Positions 40,113 to 50,226 of a DNA stretch of 58,159 bases are shown piece by piece. Each line of letters begins with the position of its first letter. Position 1 is the stretch's first letter. A program made the position numbers and the translations under genes. The notes below the pieces were generated by a model. That model searched no databases and had not been told where the DNA came from. It saw only the letters and a list, made by a program, of their open reading frames with translations. The DNA is from Asaia bogorensis (GTDB lineage: Bacteria; Pseudomonadota; Alphaproteobacteria; Acetobacterales; Acetobacteraceae): positions 1 to 58,159 of the forward strand of contig CAMBRC010000013.1 in NCBI GenBank assembly GCA_945869965.1, written 5' to 3'.

Positions 40113-42680
40113 TCAAGCATCCTCACCAAGCGCCCGCGACGCCTGCTCGAACGTCCCCCGGCTCAACCGCGGCAACGCCAGGATCGCCCGCAGCGCCGCC
40201 CGCATATGGGCCTGCCTTCCGGCATCCTGGCGGCGCCATTGGCCCAACGGGGAGACCAGGCGCGCCGCGGTCTGGCTGTTGGAGGGGTCGAGCCGGACGA
40301 TGGCGTCGGCGAGGAAGCGGTACCCGCCGCCGGCGGCATCATGGAACCGCACCTGGTTGCCCGGATACGCCGCCAGCAACGAGCGCGCCCGGTTTGGGTT
40401 GCGGATGTCGAAGTCCGGATGCGCCATCAATGCCTGCACCCGCACCAGCGCATCCGCCCGCGACGACAGCGCCTGCAAGGTGAACCACTTGTCCAACACC
40501 AACTCCTCATGCCGCCACCGCGCATGAAACGCCGCCAACGCGGCTTCGCCATCCCCGGCAACCAGCACCTCCAGTGCGGCCAGCGAATCCGTCATGTTCC
40601 CCGCCGCATCGAACTGCGCCTGCGCCAAACCCGCGTCCCCCGCCGCCCCGAGATACGACAGGCAGGCATTGCGCAACGCCCGTCGTCCGATCGCCGCCCC
40701 ATCGATCCGATACGGCCCCGCCTCCGTCAGCCGCTCATAGGTCGCCCGCAACAATGGCCCCAACGCCGCCCCCACCCCGCGCCGCAGCGCCTGCCGCGTC
40801 GCATGAATGGCATCGACATCCACAACCGCCATCCGATCCGCCACCGTCGCCTCGGCTGGCAACGCCAAACAGGCGGCGGCAAACGCCGGATCGGCATCCG
40901 CGCCGTGAAGCGTCGCGGTGAATGCCTCCAGCAACCCGGCATCAACCCCATCGCCCTCTTTCAGCATCAGCTCGGTTGCATAGGACTGCAACGAATCCCA
41001 CCGCACAAAGGGATCGCCGTCATGCGCCGCCAGGAACCGCAGCCGCGCTTGGTTCATGCCCGAAAGCTTCACCGGCGCCGAGAACCCCCGCAGCAGCGAC
41101 GGCACTGGGGCTTCGGCAATATCGTCAAAGACAAAGTGCTGCTCTGGCTCGGTCAAAAGCAGCATCCGCTCGGCAACCTGCTTACCATCCGGCCCCAGCA
41201 ACCCGGTCGCCACCGGGATCGGCAACGCCCGCTTCTCCGTCTGGCCCGGCGTCGGTGCGGTGTGTTGGCGCAGCGTCAAGGTATAGCGCCGGGCATCCGC
41301 ATCGTACGTCTCGCCAAACGACAGCTCCGGCGTCCCGGCCTGGCCGTACCAGCCGAGGAACGCCGAAAGATCGACTCCCGAGGCATCCTGCATCGCGCCA
41401 ACGAAATCCTCGATGGTGACGGCCCGGTTGTCGTGGCGCGCGATGTAGAGGTCCATGCCGGCCCGGAAACCCGCCACCCCGATCATCCGGTGGATCATCC
41501 GAACCACCTCCGCCCCCTTGTTGTAGATCGTCGCGGTGTAGAAATTATCGATCGCGATATAGCTGTCCGGCCGGACGGGATGGGCCAGCGGGCCAGCATC
41601 CTCACGAAACTGGGCCGCCCGCAGGGCACGCACGTCGCCTAGCCGCTTGACCGCGGGGCTGCCCATGTCGGCGGAGAATTGCTGGTCGCGGAAGACGGTC
41701 AGGCCTTCCTTGAGGGAGAGCTGGAACCAGTCGCGGCAGGTCACCCGGTTACCGGTCCAGTTGTGGAAATACTCGTGCGCGATGACGGCCTCGATACCCT
41801 GGTAGTCCGTGTCGGTTGCCGTCTCGGGCCGGGCGAGCACGTATTTGGTGTTGAAGACGTTGAGGCCCTTGTTCTCCATCGCCCCCATGTTGAAGTCGCT
41901 GACGGCGGCGATGTTGAACACGTCGAGATCGTATTCCAGGCCGTAGACGTCTTCGTCCCAGGTCATCGACCGCTTCAACGAGTCCATCGCGTGGCCACAG
42001 GCATCCTCGTGTCCCCGCCGCACCCAGATGGCGAGATCGACATGCCGCCCCGACCGCGTGACAAAACTGTCGCGCACCGGAACAAGATCACCGGCCACCA
42101 GCGCGAAAAGATAGGCCGGCTTGGGGTGCGGATCGGTCCAGGTCGCCCAGTGCTTCGCCCCGTCCACTCCGCTGGTCGTCGGGTTGCCGTTGCCGAGCAG
42201 CACCGGCACGGCGTCGCGATCGGCGACGATGGTCGTGGTGTAGCGCGCCATCACATCGGGCCGGTCGGGGAAGTAGGTGATGCGGCGGAACCCCTCGGCC
42301 TCGCACTGGGTGAAGAACGCCCCGCCCGACGTGTAGAGCCCGGAGAGTTCGCTGTTGGCATCGGGCGCGATCCGCGTGTCAATCTCCAGGACCGCCTCAT
42401 CGGGCACATCGTCGATCTCCAGCCCGCCCTCGGTCAACCGCCAGCGATTCTCGCCTAGCGCCTCGCCATCCAGCCGCACCGCCAACAGGTTCAGCGCCTC
42501 GCCGTCCAGCACCAGCTTGCCTTCGCCCGCTGGGTTGCGCCGCAGCGCCAAGCGGGAGCGCACGATGGTCGCCTTCGCGTCCAACTCGAAACGCAGATCG
42601 ACGGTGTCGACCAGGAAGGCCGGCGGGCGGTAGGCGGTGCGCAGGATGGCAGCCGGCGGGACAGGCGAAGGTTCGGACAT
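40113..42680 (-). CDS. pepN: Aminopeptidase N (M1 family)
   Basis: An 855-residue zinc aminopeptidase with broad specificity. The exopeptidase motif GAMEN is at 266-270, the zinc motif HEYFH at 302-306, the third ligand E325 in SLKEGL, and TCRDWFQLSLKEGLTVFRDQ is typical of the E. coli-type PepN. Four-domain length is normal. ATG 42680 was chosen from MSEPSPVPP. It follows the histidine kinase by 14 bases on the same strand. Confidence 0.95.
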   Translation of the reverse strand: MSEPSPVPPAAILRTAYRPPAFLVDTVDLRFELDAKATIVRSRLALRRNPAGEGKLVLDGEALNLLAVRLDGEALGENRWRLTEGGLEIDDVPDEAVLEIDTRIAPDANSELSGLYTSGGAFFTQCEAEGFRRITYFPDRPDVMARYTTTIVADRDAVPVLLGNGNPTTSGVDGAKHWATWTDPHPKPAYLFALVAGDLVPVRDSFVTRSGRHVDLAIWVRRGHEDACGHAMDSLKRSMTWDEDVYGLEYDLDVFNIAAVSDFNMGAMENKGLNVFNTKYVLARPETATDTDYQGIEAVIAHEYFHNWTGNRVTCRDWFQLSLKEGLTVFRDQQFSADMGSPAVKRLGDVRALRAAQFREDAGPLAHPVRPDSYIAIDNFYTATIYNKGAEVVRMIHRMIGVAGFRAGMDLYIARHDNRAVTIEDFVGAMQDASGVDLSAFLGWYGQAGTPELSFGETYDADARRYTLTLRQHTAPTPGQTEKRALPIPVATGLLGPDGKQVAERMLLLTEPEQHFVFDDIAEAPVPSLLRGFSAPVKLSGMNQARLRFLAAHDGDPFVRWDSLQSYATELMLKEGDGVDAGLLEAFTATLHGADADPAFAAACLALPAEATVADRMAVVDVDAIHATRQALRRGVGAALGPLLRATYERLTEAGPYRIDGAAIGRRALRNACLSYLGAAGDAGLAQAQFDAAGNMTDSLAALEVLVAGDGEAALAAFHARWRHEELVLDKWFTLQALSSRADALVRVQALMAHPDFDIRNPNRARSLLAAYPGNQVRFHDAAGGGYRFLADAIVRLDPSNSQTAARLVSPLGQWRRQDAGRQAHMRAALRAILALPRLSRGTFEQASRALGEDA

Positions 42681-42694
42681 GGGTGCTCCGGTCA

Positions 42695-44029
42695 TCAGGA
42701 TTCAGGCGACAGCGGCAGCCAGACCGAGAAGGTGGCGCCGTTTCCCTCCTCGCTTTCGATCACCAGCCGGCCGCGATGGCGGTTGACGATGTGCTTGACG
42801 ATGGCCAGGCCGAGCCCGGTGCCGCCGGCATTGCGGCTGCGCCCCTTGTCGACACGATAGAACCGTTCCGTCAGGCGCGGGATATGCACCCGGGCGACCC
42901 CCGGCCCATCATCGCGCACCGCGAGCATCACCCCGGCCGTTGCAGGCAGCAGCGACACCGCGACGGTCCCACCCTCGCGGCCGTACTTCATCGCGTTCTC
43001 GACCAGGTTGCTCAACACCTGCGCCATCTGGTCGCCATCGGCCACCACGCGCGGCAACTCTGCTGCAACGTCCACCGCCAGTTTCTGCCGTCGCTCGGCC
43101 AGCCTGACCTCGAACCCCGCCAGCACCCGCGACACCACCGCGCCGAGGTCGACGCTGTCGCCGGGCGGGGTGTGCTCGGACAGCTCGATGCGCGACAGGC
43201 TCAACAGGTCGTCGATCAGCCGGTTCATCCGCGCCGCCTGTTCGGCCATGATCGCCAGGAAGCGCGTCTGGGCCGGCGGATCATCGGCCGCCGGGCCGCG
43301 CAGCGTCTCGACGAAGCCCATCAGGCTGGCCAGCGGGGTGCGCAACTCATGGCTGGCATTGGCGACGAAATCGGCCCGCATCCGCTCCAGCGCGCGCTCC
43401 TGGGTGCGGTCGGACAGCACCAGCAGGGCGCGCGTTCCGTCCGGCAGTAGGGTGGCGAAGGGGATCACCGTGGCCTGGACCTCGCGCGAAACCGGCACCG
43501 GCAGCAGCAGGGCGGCGGTCTGGGCGGTGCCGTCCCGCCACGCACGGTCGATCGCCTCGCGCAGCAGCGGGTGGCGCAGCACGGCGGCGATGTCGGCGCC
43601 GAAGGCCGCGCGCGCGGCGGCATTGGAGCGGCGCGCGGCGCGGTCGCTGTCCAGCGCGATCAACGGGTCCGGCAGGCGTTCGATGATCGCCTCGCTCGCG
43701 CGCAGGGCGGCGGCCACCTCCTCGGCGCGGCGGGCGCGGGCGCGGGCGATGCCGGCAATGCGCTCGGACAGCCGCGCGAGCGGCCACAGCCACGGCCCGG
43801 CCGGCGCATCGGCCCCGCCAGCCTCGACGCGATCCAACGCGGCGGCCAGCCGGGCGAGATCGCGCTGCACCAGGGCGGCAGCCAGCACCGCCGCCGCCAG
43901 CACCACCGCAACGGCGGCCGACGCCGCGAGGATGCCCAATGAACCGGTCGCCGCGAGCACCGCCAGCACCGCGACCGGCACCGCGGCCATGGCGGCACTG
44001 GCGGTCAACCAGGGCGAAAGCGGCAGCAC
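42695..44029 (-). CDS. Sensor histidine kinase, PhoR-like, without partner regulator
   Basis: A 444-residue membrane kinase. Two N-terminal helices (10-30 and 33-53) are followed by a short linker, a PAS-like region (112-205), the phospho-acceptor H227 in ASHELRTPLASLMGFVETL, the N box NLVENAMKYG, G1 DDGPGVA and G2 GTGLGLAIVKHIVNRH. The order and motifs resemble PhoR, but neither phoB nor pst genes are adjacent. It lies 15 bases after the LpoA-like gene and 14 before pepN, so it is embedded in an envelope/peptidase operon. Confidence 0.85.
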   Translation of the reverse strand: MLPLSPWLTASAAMAAVPVAVLAVLAATGSLGILAASAAVAVVLAAAVLAAALVQRDLARLAAALDRVEAGGADAPAGPWLWPLARLSERIAGIARARARRAEEVAAALRASEAIIERLPDPLIALDSDRAARRSNAAARAAFGADIAAVLRHPLLREAIDRAWRDGTAQTAALLLPVPVSREVQATVIPFATLLPDGTRALLVLSDRTQERALERMRADFVANASHELRTPLASLMGFVETLRGPAADDPPAQTRFLAIMAEQAARMNRLIDDLLSLSRIELSEHTPPGDSVDLGAVVSRVLAGFEVRLAERRQKLAVDVAAELPRVVADGDQMAQVLSNLVENAMKYGREGGTVAVSLLPATAGVMLAVRDDGPGVARVHIPRLTERFYRVDKGRSRNAGGTGLGLAIVKHIVNRHRGRLVIESEEGNGATFSVWLPLSPES

Positions 44030-44044
44030 CGGCGCGGACCGGGA

Positions 44045-45310
44045 TCAGGTCCCTGGCGTGCCGGCCGCGTCGGGCGCCGGCTCGATTGCCTCCGGCCCGC
44101 CGCGCCGCAGTTCGAACAGCGCCAGCCCGCGCCGTACCGCGCCATCGGCCTGCAAAGCCAGCACGCCATTGACCCCGGCGAAGCCCTCCGGCCGGGTCAG
44201 CGCAGCGGCGGAATAGCCGCCTTCGCCCGCCAGCACGCGCGCGATCGCCGCGGCGTCATAGGCGAAATCGGCCAGCCCCGGCGCGGGCGTGCCGAACTGT
44301 GCCTGGTATTGGGCATCGAATCCCGCCCGGGCATTCGGGTCCGGGGCGGCGAACCAGGCACCGCGCAAATCGGCATCGCCGCGCGTTCCCGCGGCGCCCC
44401 ACAGTGCGGGGCCGAGCACGCGCACCGCGGGCGGGTCCAGGTCGTAATACGGCAACAGGCTGGCGATGGTGCCCAGCCGCTCGCCGGTATCGGCCAGCAG
44501 CAGCGCGTCCATCGGCGGCGGCGGGATTTGACTGCGGCCGATCTGCTCGGCCTGGCGCCGGCCCTCCGCGGTGCGGGCGGCGCGGGCGGCGCGGATCTGG
44601 GCGTCGACCGGACCGCGCCGGCTGCTGTAGGCCGAGACCTCGCGCATGGTGGCGTTGATCGAGCCGATCGAGCCGTCATGGAAATGGATGCCCGGCGAGG
44701 CGAAGCCGGCCGATGCCGTCGCCTCGGTCAGGGCGGTGGCCAGGGCGCGGCCGAACTCGCCGTCCGGCAGCACCGCGGCGAAGCGGGTCTTGCCCTGCGC
44801 AGCGGCGGCGGCGACCAGGCGGCGGACCTGTTGGGCGGGGGTGATGCCGAGGGTCCAGACGCCGGGCTGGGCCTGGGCGGGGTCCGAGGTGAAGGCCAGC
44901 ACCGCCACCCCTGCCGCGCGCGCCACCGGCGCAACGGCGGCGGTCTCGGCGGCAGTCAGCGGGCCGATGATCATGCCGGCCCCGGCGGCCAGAGCGGCTT
45001 GCGCGGCCCGGGCGGCGCCCTGTGCCGTGCCGCCGGTATCGCGCACATCGAGCGGCGGCGAACCCGGCGCGGTCAGGGCGAGTTGGGCGGCGTTGGCCAG
45101 CGCCCGGCCGCGCTCGGCATTCGGCCCGGACAGCGGCGCCAGCAGAGTCACCGTCCGGCCCGGCGGCGCCACGGTGGAAGGCGCGGGCACCGAACGGGCC
45201 GACGGGCCAGGGCGCGCTGGCCCGGTGGGCGCGAATGACGGCCTGGACGATACACCGCACGCCGCGAGTGCTAGCGTGCCGGCAGCCAGCGCGAGTGTCC
45301 GACGAAACAT
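44045..45310 (-). CDS. Penicillin-binding protein activator, LpoA/YraM-like lipoprotein
   Basis: A 421-residue lipoprotein. The signal MFRRTLALAAGTLALAAC has its lipobox cysteine at C18. The rest is a periplasmic-binding-protein type I fold, RTVTLLAPLSGPNAERGRALANAAQLAL and GAGMIIGPLTAAETAAVAPVA, as in LpoA C-domains. In E. coli LpoA activates PBP1a. ATG 45310 lies six bases from the divergent rsmI ATG; the lpoA-rsmI (yraM-yraL) neighbourhood is conserved between distant proteobacteria. It heads the LpoA-kinase-PepN-TauD transcript. Confidence 0.82.
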   Translation of the reverse strand: MFRRTLALAAGTLALAACGVSSRPSFAPTGPARPGPSARSVPAPSTVAPPGRTVTLLAPLSGPNAERGRALANAAQLALTAPGSPPLDVRDTGGTAQGAARAAQAALAAGAGMIIGPLTAAETAAVAPVARAAGVAVLAFTSDPAQAQPGVWTLGITPAQQVRRLVAAAAAQGKTRFAAVLPDGEFGRALATALTEATASAGFASPGIHFHDGSIGSINATMREVSAYSSRRGPVDAQIRAARAARTAEGRRQAEQIGRSQIPPPPMDALLLADTGERLGTIASLLPYYDLDPPAVRVLGPALWGAAGTRGDADLRGAWFAAPDPNARAGFDAQYQAQFGTPAPGLADFAYDAAAIARVLAGEGGYSAAALTRPEGFAGVNGVLALQADGAVRRGLALFELRRGGPEAIEPAPDAAGTPGT

Positions 45311-45315
45311 GCGAC

Positions 45316-46257
45316 ATGTCCTCCAAGCTACCTGACGACGCAGCCCTATCCGGCGAAGACGCGACGGATGATGGCGCCTGGGCTGCGGCGCCGGGCGCAT
45401 TCAACGGTCTTGTGCTGGTTTCGACGCCGATCGGCAACCTTGCCGATATTACGTTGCGTGCCATCGCCACCCTGCGCGCCGCCGACCTGGTGCTGTGCGA
45501 AGACACCCGTACTACCGCGCGGCTGCTGACGGCGCACGGCATCAGCGCCCGCACCGCGCCGCTGCATGAGCACAACGAAGATGCCCGCATCGCCCAGGTG
45601 CTCGGATTGCTGCGCAGGGGACGGGGCGTGGCACTGGTGTCGGATGCCGGCACGCCGCTGGTCAGCGATCCCGGCTATCGCTTGGTGCGCGCTGCGTTGG
45701 CTGAGGGGTTCGCGGTGACCGGCGCTCCCGGGGCCAATGCGGCGGTGATGGCGCTGACGCTGTCCGGACTGCCGCCGCACCCGTTCCTGTTCCTGGGATT
45801 TCCGCCGCCGCGCTCGGCCGCCCGACTGGCGGCGTTTGCCGGGCTGCGCGCGGCCGAGCGGGCCGGGCTGTCGGCGACGCTGATCTGGTACGAGGCACCG
45901 CACCGGCTGGCCGAGACGCTGGCCGACATGGCGCAGGCCTTCGGCGACCGGCCGGCGGCGGTGGCGCGCGAACTGACCAAGCGCTTCGAGGAGGTTCGGC
46001 GCGGCGGGCTTGCCGCGTTGTCGGCGCATTACGCCGGCCATGCGGCGCGCGGCGAGATCTGCGTGCTGCTTGGCCCCGCGCCCGAAGAAGCGGCAGCGGA
46101 GGAAGATGTCGACACCATGCTGCGCGCGGCGCTGGCCACCCACCGGCTGAAGGAAGCCGTCGCCCAAGTCACCGCGGCCACCGGCCTGCCGCGCAAGCAG
46201 GTCTATGCCCGCGCGCTGGCGCTGGGTGAAGACCCCGCACAACCGCCGGGCGTTTAA
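45316..46257 (+). CDS. rsmI: 16S rRNA 2'-O-ribose C1402 methyltransferase
   Basis: A 313-residue tetrapyrrole-methylase-fold enzyme. [22 protein letters not shown] is the SAM site signature, [13 protein letters not shown] and [19 protein letters not shown] are RsmI-specific. The C-terminal helical domain carries [12 protein letters not shown] 30-residue polar extension precedes the fold, so the true start might be further in. ATG 45316 leaves only five bases to the divergent LpoA start codon. Confidence 0.92.
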   Translation: MSSKLPDDAALSGEDATDDGAWAAAPGAFNGLVLVSTPIGNLADITLRAIATLRAADLVLCEDTRTTARLLTAHGISARTAPLHEHNEDARIAQVLGLLRRGRGVALVSDAGTPLVSDPGYRLVRAALAEGFAVTGAPGANAAVMALTLSGLPPHPFLFLGFPPPRSAARLAAFAGLRAAERAGLSATLIWYEAPHRLAETLADMAQAFGDRPAAVARELTKRFEEVRRGGLAALSAHYAGHAARGEICVLLGPAPEEAAAEEDVDTMLRAALATHRLKEAVAQVTAATGLPRKQVYARALALGEDPAQPPGV

Positions 46258-46316
46258 GCATCCGTTATCCTTCCGAGCATATCTTGCCGCGCCAGACCTC
46301 TGGCGGGGGCAACCGG

Positions 46317-48323
46317 ATGACGCGACTTCTCGACACCATCGGCGGGCGCGTCATCGCGTTGCTGCTGTTGCTTGCCAGCGTGGCGATGACCGGCCCGGTC
46401 ACCACCTATGTCGCGGCCCAGCGTCATGACGCCGCCCTGGCCGAGCTTGAGCGGATCGCCGAGAGCCGGCCGTTGATCGAGCGGCTGCGCGCCGGGATCT
46501 ACCAGGTGGTGATGGAAAGCCGCGGGCTTTACCTGGCCGCCGACCGCAAGCAGGCGGAGACTTTCGCGCGCGGCCAGATGGCGGCCTTGGGCGATATCCG
46601 CGCCACCTTCGACAAGCTGCGCCAAGCGGTGCCGGACCAGCATCGCGATGCGCTGGCCAAGGCCGAGGCCCCGCTGCGCGCCTTCATCGCGCTGCGCACC
46701 GAGCTGGCCCGCGTCGGTGTGGAGCAGGGGCGCGAGGCCGCCGACAAGCTCGGCAACAATGCCGAGAACCGAAGCACCCGCACCGCCTTCAGCAACAGCC
46801 TGGATGGGTTGGCCAATGAGGTGGCGGCGACCGTGGACGGGCTGCGGACCGCGCTGGCCGATACCGGGCGCAATGTGGCGCAGCAGATGCTGGTGTTCAC
46901 CCTGGCCGCCGTGCTGCTGGTGCTGATGCTGGCGCTGTGGATGGTGCGCACCACCATCGGCGGCCCGGTTCGCCGCGTGGTTGGCGGGATTACGGCGATG
47001 GCCCGCGGCGAGCTTGATGCCACCGACCTGCCGGCGCGGGCGCGCGGTGAAATCGGCGCCATCGTTGCCGCCGCGCACCAGTTGCGCCAGGCGCTGACGG
47101 CGGCGCGCGCCGCCGACGCCCTGCTGGCCATCACGAGCAAGGCCACCGAGCAGCGCCAGCGGGCGACCGATCGTCACACCCTGGATTTCGGCGGCTCGAT
47201 CTCCGGCGTGCTGACCGCGCTGGCGGATTCTGCCACGGTGATGCAGGGCTCGGCGCGCGAGATGGCGAAAGTCGCACAGGACAGCCATTTCCAGGCCGAT
47301 CACAGCGCGGCGGAGGTCGCCGCCTCGATGGCCGACCTGACCGCCGTCACCGCCGCCACCGAGCAGCTTTCCGCCAGCGCCCGCGAAATCGGCAGTCGCG
47401 TGGCCGATGCCGCGGACGCCACCCAGACCGCGGTCGGCCATGCCGACATTGCCGGCGCGCGCATGGCATCGCTGCTGGAAGCGGCGGACCGCATCGTTAC
47501 CGTCGTCGACCTGATCACCAGCATCGCCGGACGCACCAACCTGCTGGCGCTCAACGCCACCATCGAGGCCGCGCGCGCCGGCGAGGCGGGCCGGGGGTTT
47601 GCCGTGGTTGCCGGCGAGGTCAAGCTGCTGGCCACCCAGACCGGCAGCGCCACAGCCCAGATCGCGGCCCAGGTGGAGGGCATTCGCGGGGTGATCCGCG
47701 AGGCCGCCGATGCCGCCAGCGCGGTGCTGGGCTCGATCCGCCGGGTTGAAACCGTCGCCAGCTCGATTGCCGCGGCGATTGACGAGCAGGGCCGCGCCAC
47801 CAGCGAGATCGCCGCCCGGGTCAGCGATGTCGCCAGCAAGTCACACCAGATCAGCCAAAGCATGGCACAACTGACGCAGGATTCGACGCAAGGCAGCACC
47901 ATCAGCGCCGATGTGGAAACCTCCGCCAACACCGTGAGCACCGTGGCCGCCACGCTGGGCGCCGAGGTCGACCAGTTCCTCATCGCCATGCAGAACACCA
48001 AGGGCGAGCGCCGCGTCTTCGACCGCCTGCCTGGCCACGGCTTCGCGATCCGCCTGGCCGCCGGCGGCGTGACCCATGACGCAACCGTGGTGGACGTGTC
48101 GCTCGGCAGCATTGCACTGCGCATCGCACGCAGCCCGCTGAAGGCTGGTGCCGACGTCACTGTCCTGGTGCCCGGCACGCACCTAGCGCTGCTGGGCCGG
48201 GTGGCCCGGCTGGACGGCGACATCACCTCGGTGGCGTTCCGTCAAAACCCCGAGACCCTGGTCCTGGCCGAAGCGTTCATTGCGATGGTTGGGGCCACGA
48301 CCGGGCAGGCGCGGGCGGCTTAG
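46317..48323 (+). CDS. Methyl-accepting chemotaxis protein with C-terminal PilZ-like domain
   Basis: A 668-residue chemoreceptor. TM1 (about 11-31) is followed by a helical periplasmic domain of about 155 residues, TM2 ([20 protein letters not shown]) and a HAMP segment. The signalling hairpin tip is [20 protein letters not shown] then [13 protein letters not shown]. The last 90 residues (ERRVFDR...[12 protein letters not shown]) form a PilZ-like domain; the RxxxR motif is present but the usual DxSxxG ends in Ser. ATG 46317 follows GGCGGGGGC. Its stop overlaps the hemW stop. Confidence 0.88.
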   Translation: MTRLLDTIGGRVIALLLLLASVAMTGPVTTYVAAQRHDAALAELERIAESRPLIERLRAGIYQVVMESRGLYLAADRKQAETFARGQMAALGDIRATFDKLRQAVPDQHRDALAKAEAPLRAFIALRTELARVGVEQGREAADKLGNNAENRSTRTAFSNSLDGLANEVAATVDGLRTALADTGRNVAQQMLVFTLAAVLLVLMLALWMVRTTIGGPVRRVVGGITAMARGELDATDLPARARGEIGAIVAAAHQLRQALTAARAADALLAITSKATEQRQRATDRHTLDFGGSISGVLTALADSATVMQGSAREMAKVAQDSHFQADHSAAEVAASMADLTAVTAATEQLSASAREIGSRVADAADATQTAVGHADIAGARMASLLEAADRIVTVVDLITSIAGRTNLLALNATIEAARAGEAGRGFAVVAGEVKLLATQTGSATAQIAAQVEGIRGVIREAADAASAVLGSIRRVETVASSIAAAIDEQGRATSEIAARVSDVASKSHQISQSMAQLTQDSTQGSTISADVETSANTVSTVAATLGAEVDQFLIAMQNTKGERRVFDRLPGHGFAIRLAAGGVTHDATVVDVSLGSIALRIARSPLKAGADVTVLVPGTHLALLGRVARLDGDITSVAFRQNPETLVLAEAFIAMVGATTGQARAA

Positions 48324-49468
48324 CGCACCAGTGCGCCCAACAACGCATCCAGCCGGCGGCGGCCCTCGGGCAGGGCAAGCAGCCGGCCGTCGCGCCACGC
48401 GACATACTCCTCGCCCAGCGCCTGTTCCAGCACGCCGGGGTCGAGCGCGTCGGCCAGCGCGATGCCGGTGCGCACGGCAAAGCGGGCGGGATCGATGCCC
48501 TCGGTCAGGCGCAGCCCCATCAGCAGCATTTCGCGCGCGCGGTCGGCGGCGGAGACGGGGTCCTCATGGGTGGTGCCGTGGCCCCGCGCCTCGACGCGTT
48601 CGGCCCAGGGTTCCGGGGCGCGGTGCCGGCGGGTGGCGAGCAGGTCGCCGCCCAGACTGATCCGGCCATGTGCGCCGGGACCGATGCCAGCGTAATCGCC
48701 ATAGCGCCAGTAGGCGAGGTTGTGCCGGCTCTCGCTCCCCGGCCGGGCATAGTTGGAAACTTCGTAGGGCAGCAGGCCAAATTTTGCCGCTTCCTCCGCC
48801 GTCGCGTCGTAGAGCGCAGCTCCCAGTTCGTCGTCCGGCAGCACCAGTTCGCCGCGCCGATGCAGCGCCTCATACGCGGTGCCGGGTTCGATGGTGAGCT
48901 GGTAGAGCGACAGATGATCATGCGCCAGGGCGAGCGCCTCGCGCAGCTCCGCCCGCCAGTCGGCCATGGTCTGGTGCGGCCGTGCATAGATCAGGTCGAA
49001 GGAGACACGGCCGAACAGTTTCTGCGCCAGCTCCAGTGCCGCGATCGCCTGCGGTGCCGAGTGTTGCCGGCCGAGCCCGCGCAGGGCGTCCTCGCGCAGG
49101 CTCTGGATGCCCATCGAGACCCGGTTGACCCCGGCATCCCGGAACGCCGCCAGCCGGGCCGCCTCGACGCTGGTTGGGTTGGCCTCCAGGGTGATTTCGA
49201 GGTCGGGTGCCGGCACGAACAGCCGCCTTGCATCAGCGATCAGGTCGGCCACTGTCTGCGCGTCCATCAGGCTCGGGGTGCCGCCGCCGAAGAAGATCGA
49301 GGCGAGCGGACGCGGCCCCAGGCGGGCGGCCTCCCATGCCAGTTCGGTGCGCAAGGCGGCGGCGAAGCGACGCTGGTCGATGCGGTCGCGGACATGGGAG
49401 TTGAAGTCGCAGTATGGGCATTTGGCCAGGCAGAACGGCCAGTGGATGTAGAGCGCCAGCTTTTCCAT
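48320..49468 (-). CDS. hemW: Radical SAM heme chaperone HemW
   Basis: A 382-residue radical SAM protein. The 4Fe-4S motif is C13, C17, C20 in [15 protein letters not shown], the extra Cys usual in oxygen-independent coproporphyrinogen oxidase HemN being absent in this N-terminus. [12 protein letters not shown] binds [24 protein letters not shown] and [10 protein letters not shown]-like blocks ([13 protein letters not shown]) fit HemW, which inserts heme into respiratory enzymes. ATG 49468 overlaps the stop of the preceding gene (TGATG). Last gene of the rph-rdgB unit. Confidence 0.92.
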   Translation of the reverse strand: MEKLALYIHWPFCLAKCPYCDFNSHVRDRIDQRRFAAALRTELAWEAARLGPRPLASIFFGGGTPSLMDAQTVADLIADARRLFVPAPDLEITLEANPTSVEAARLAAFRDAGVNRVSMGIQSLREDALRGLGRQHSAPQAIAALELAQKLFGRVSFDLIYARPHQTMADWRAELREALALAHDHLSLYQLTIEPGTAYEALHRRGELVLPDDELGAALYDATAEEAAKFGLLPYEVSNYARPGSESRHNLAYWRYGDYAGIGPGAHGRISLGGDLLATRRHRAPEPWAERVEARGHGTTHEDPVSAADRAREMLLMGLRLTEGIDPARFAVRTGIALADALDPGVLEQALGEEYVAWRDGRLLALPEGRRRLDALLGALVR

Positions 49469-50226
49469 CAGCGCTCCGCGCATGCGTCGGCGCCAGCCGC
49501 GCCATCGGCGAATGCGGCCAGGCAGGCGCCGAAGCGGACGGCGAAGGCGGGCGAAAAACTGCCCATATGGTCGGTGATCCCCGCCGGCCGGTCGACCAGC
49601 AACACCATGCCGGCCTGTCCCGGCACGGAACGCCGCGCCATCTCCGCGCGCTGTGCCGGGCCGGGGTCCCAGGCGTCATCGTGCAGCATCACCAAGGCGA
49701 AGCGCGTCGCCTGCCCGGCCTGCACCCGCTCAGCGAAAGCGGCCAGCGCCTCGGGCCGCCGCTCCACCCGCCGGCCATGCGCCGCCGGCGAAATCGCCAG
49801 CACCGCGTCGGCCAGATCGGGCCGCGCCAGCGCCGACAGCGCGATGAACGCGCCGCGCGAAAACCCCGCCACCACCACCCAGCGATAGCCCGCGCGGCGC
49901 AGGGCGGTCAGCCCCTCGATCAGCCCGGCCGCGCCCGCGGCCAACGGATCCGGACGCAACGGGCGATTGAAGTGCCAGAGATCATACCCCCGCTCCCGAA
50001 CGGCATCGAGCCAGGCGGGATCATCCGGCCGTGCCTCGCTGGCGGGATTATAGGAGCCGTGCAGCCAGACCACCGCACCGCGCGCCGCCACCGGCCCGGC
50101 AAGCTTCGCGCCCCCCGCCACGAACGGATGGCTGAAGAACGGCGGTGCCGCCGACAGTTCCGCCGCCGCCGCTGGCAGGACCAGCAGCCAGAGCAGCGAA
50201 AGCGCGCCGATCAGCGCGGGAAACAC
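49468..50226 (-). CDS. Exported alpha/beta hydrolase (dienelactone-hydrolase-like)
   Basis: A 252-residue protein with a signal peptide ([22 protein letters not shown]). The mature part is an alpha/beta hydrolase: [11 protein letters not shown] gives the oxyanion region, [17 protein letters not shown] the nucleophile elbow G-F-S-R-G, and ITDHMGSF a candidate catalytic histidine near the C-terminus. GTG 50226 is 15 bases inside rdgB, and the stop overlaps hemW, so it is fully embedded in the rph-rdgB-hemW unit. Substrate unknown. Confidence 0.8.
   Translation of the reverse strand: MFPALIGALSLLWLLVLPAAAAELSAAPPFFSHPFVAGGAKLAGPVAARGAVVWLHGSYNPASEARPDDPAWLDAVRERGYDLWHFNRPLRPDPLAAGAAGLIEGLTALRRAGYRWVVVAGFSRGAFIALSALARPDLADAVLAISPAAHGRRVERRPEALAAFAERVQAGQATRFALVMLHDDAWDPGPAQRAEMARRSVPGQAGMVLLVDRPAGITDHMGSFSPAFAVRFGACLAAFADGAAGADACAER

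Noticed and set aside
46290-46306. CGCCAGA-CC-TCTGGCG hairpin between rsmI and the chemoreceptor gene as a terminator
   Set aside because: The two-base loop is too tight, there is no T run, and it overlaps the probable ribosome-binding site.
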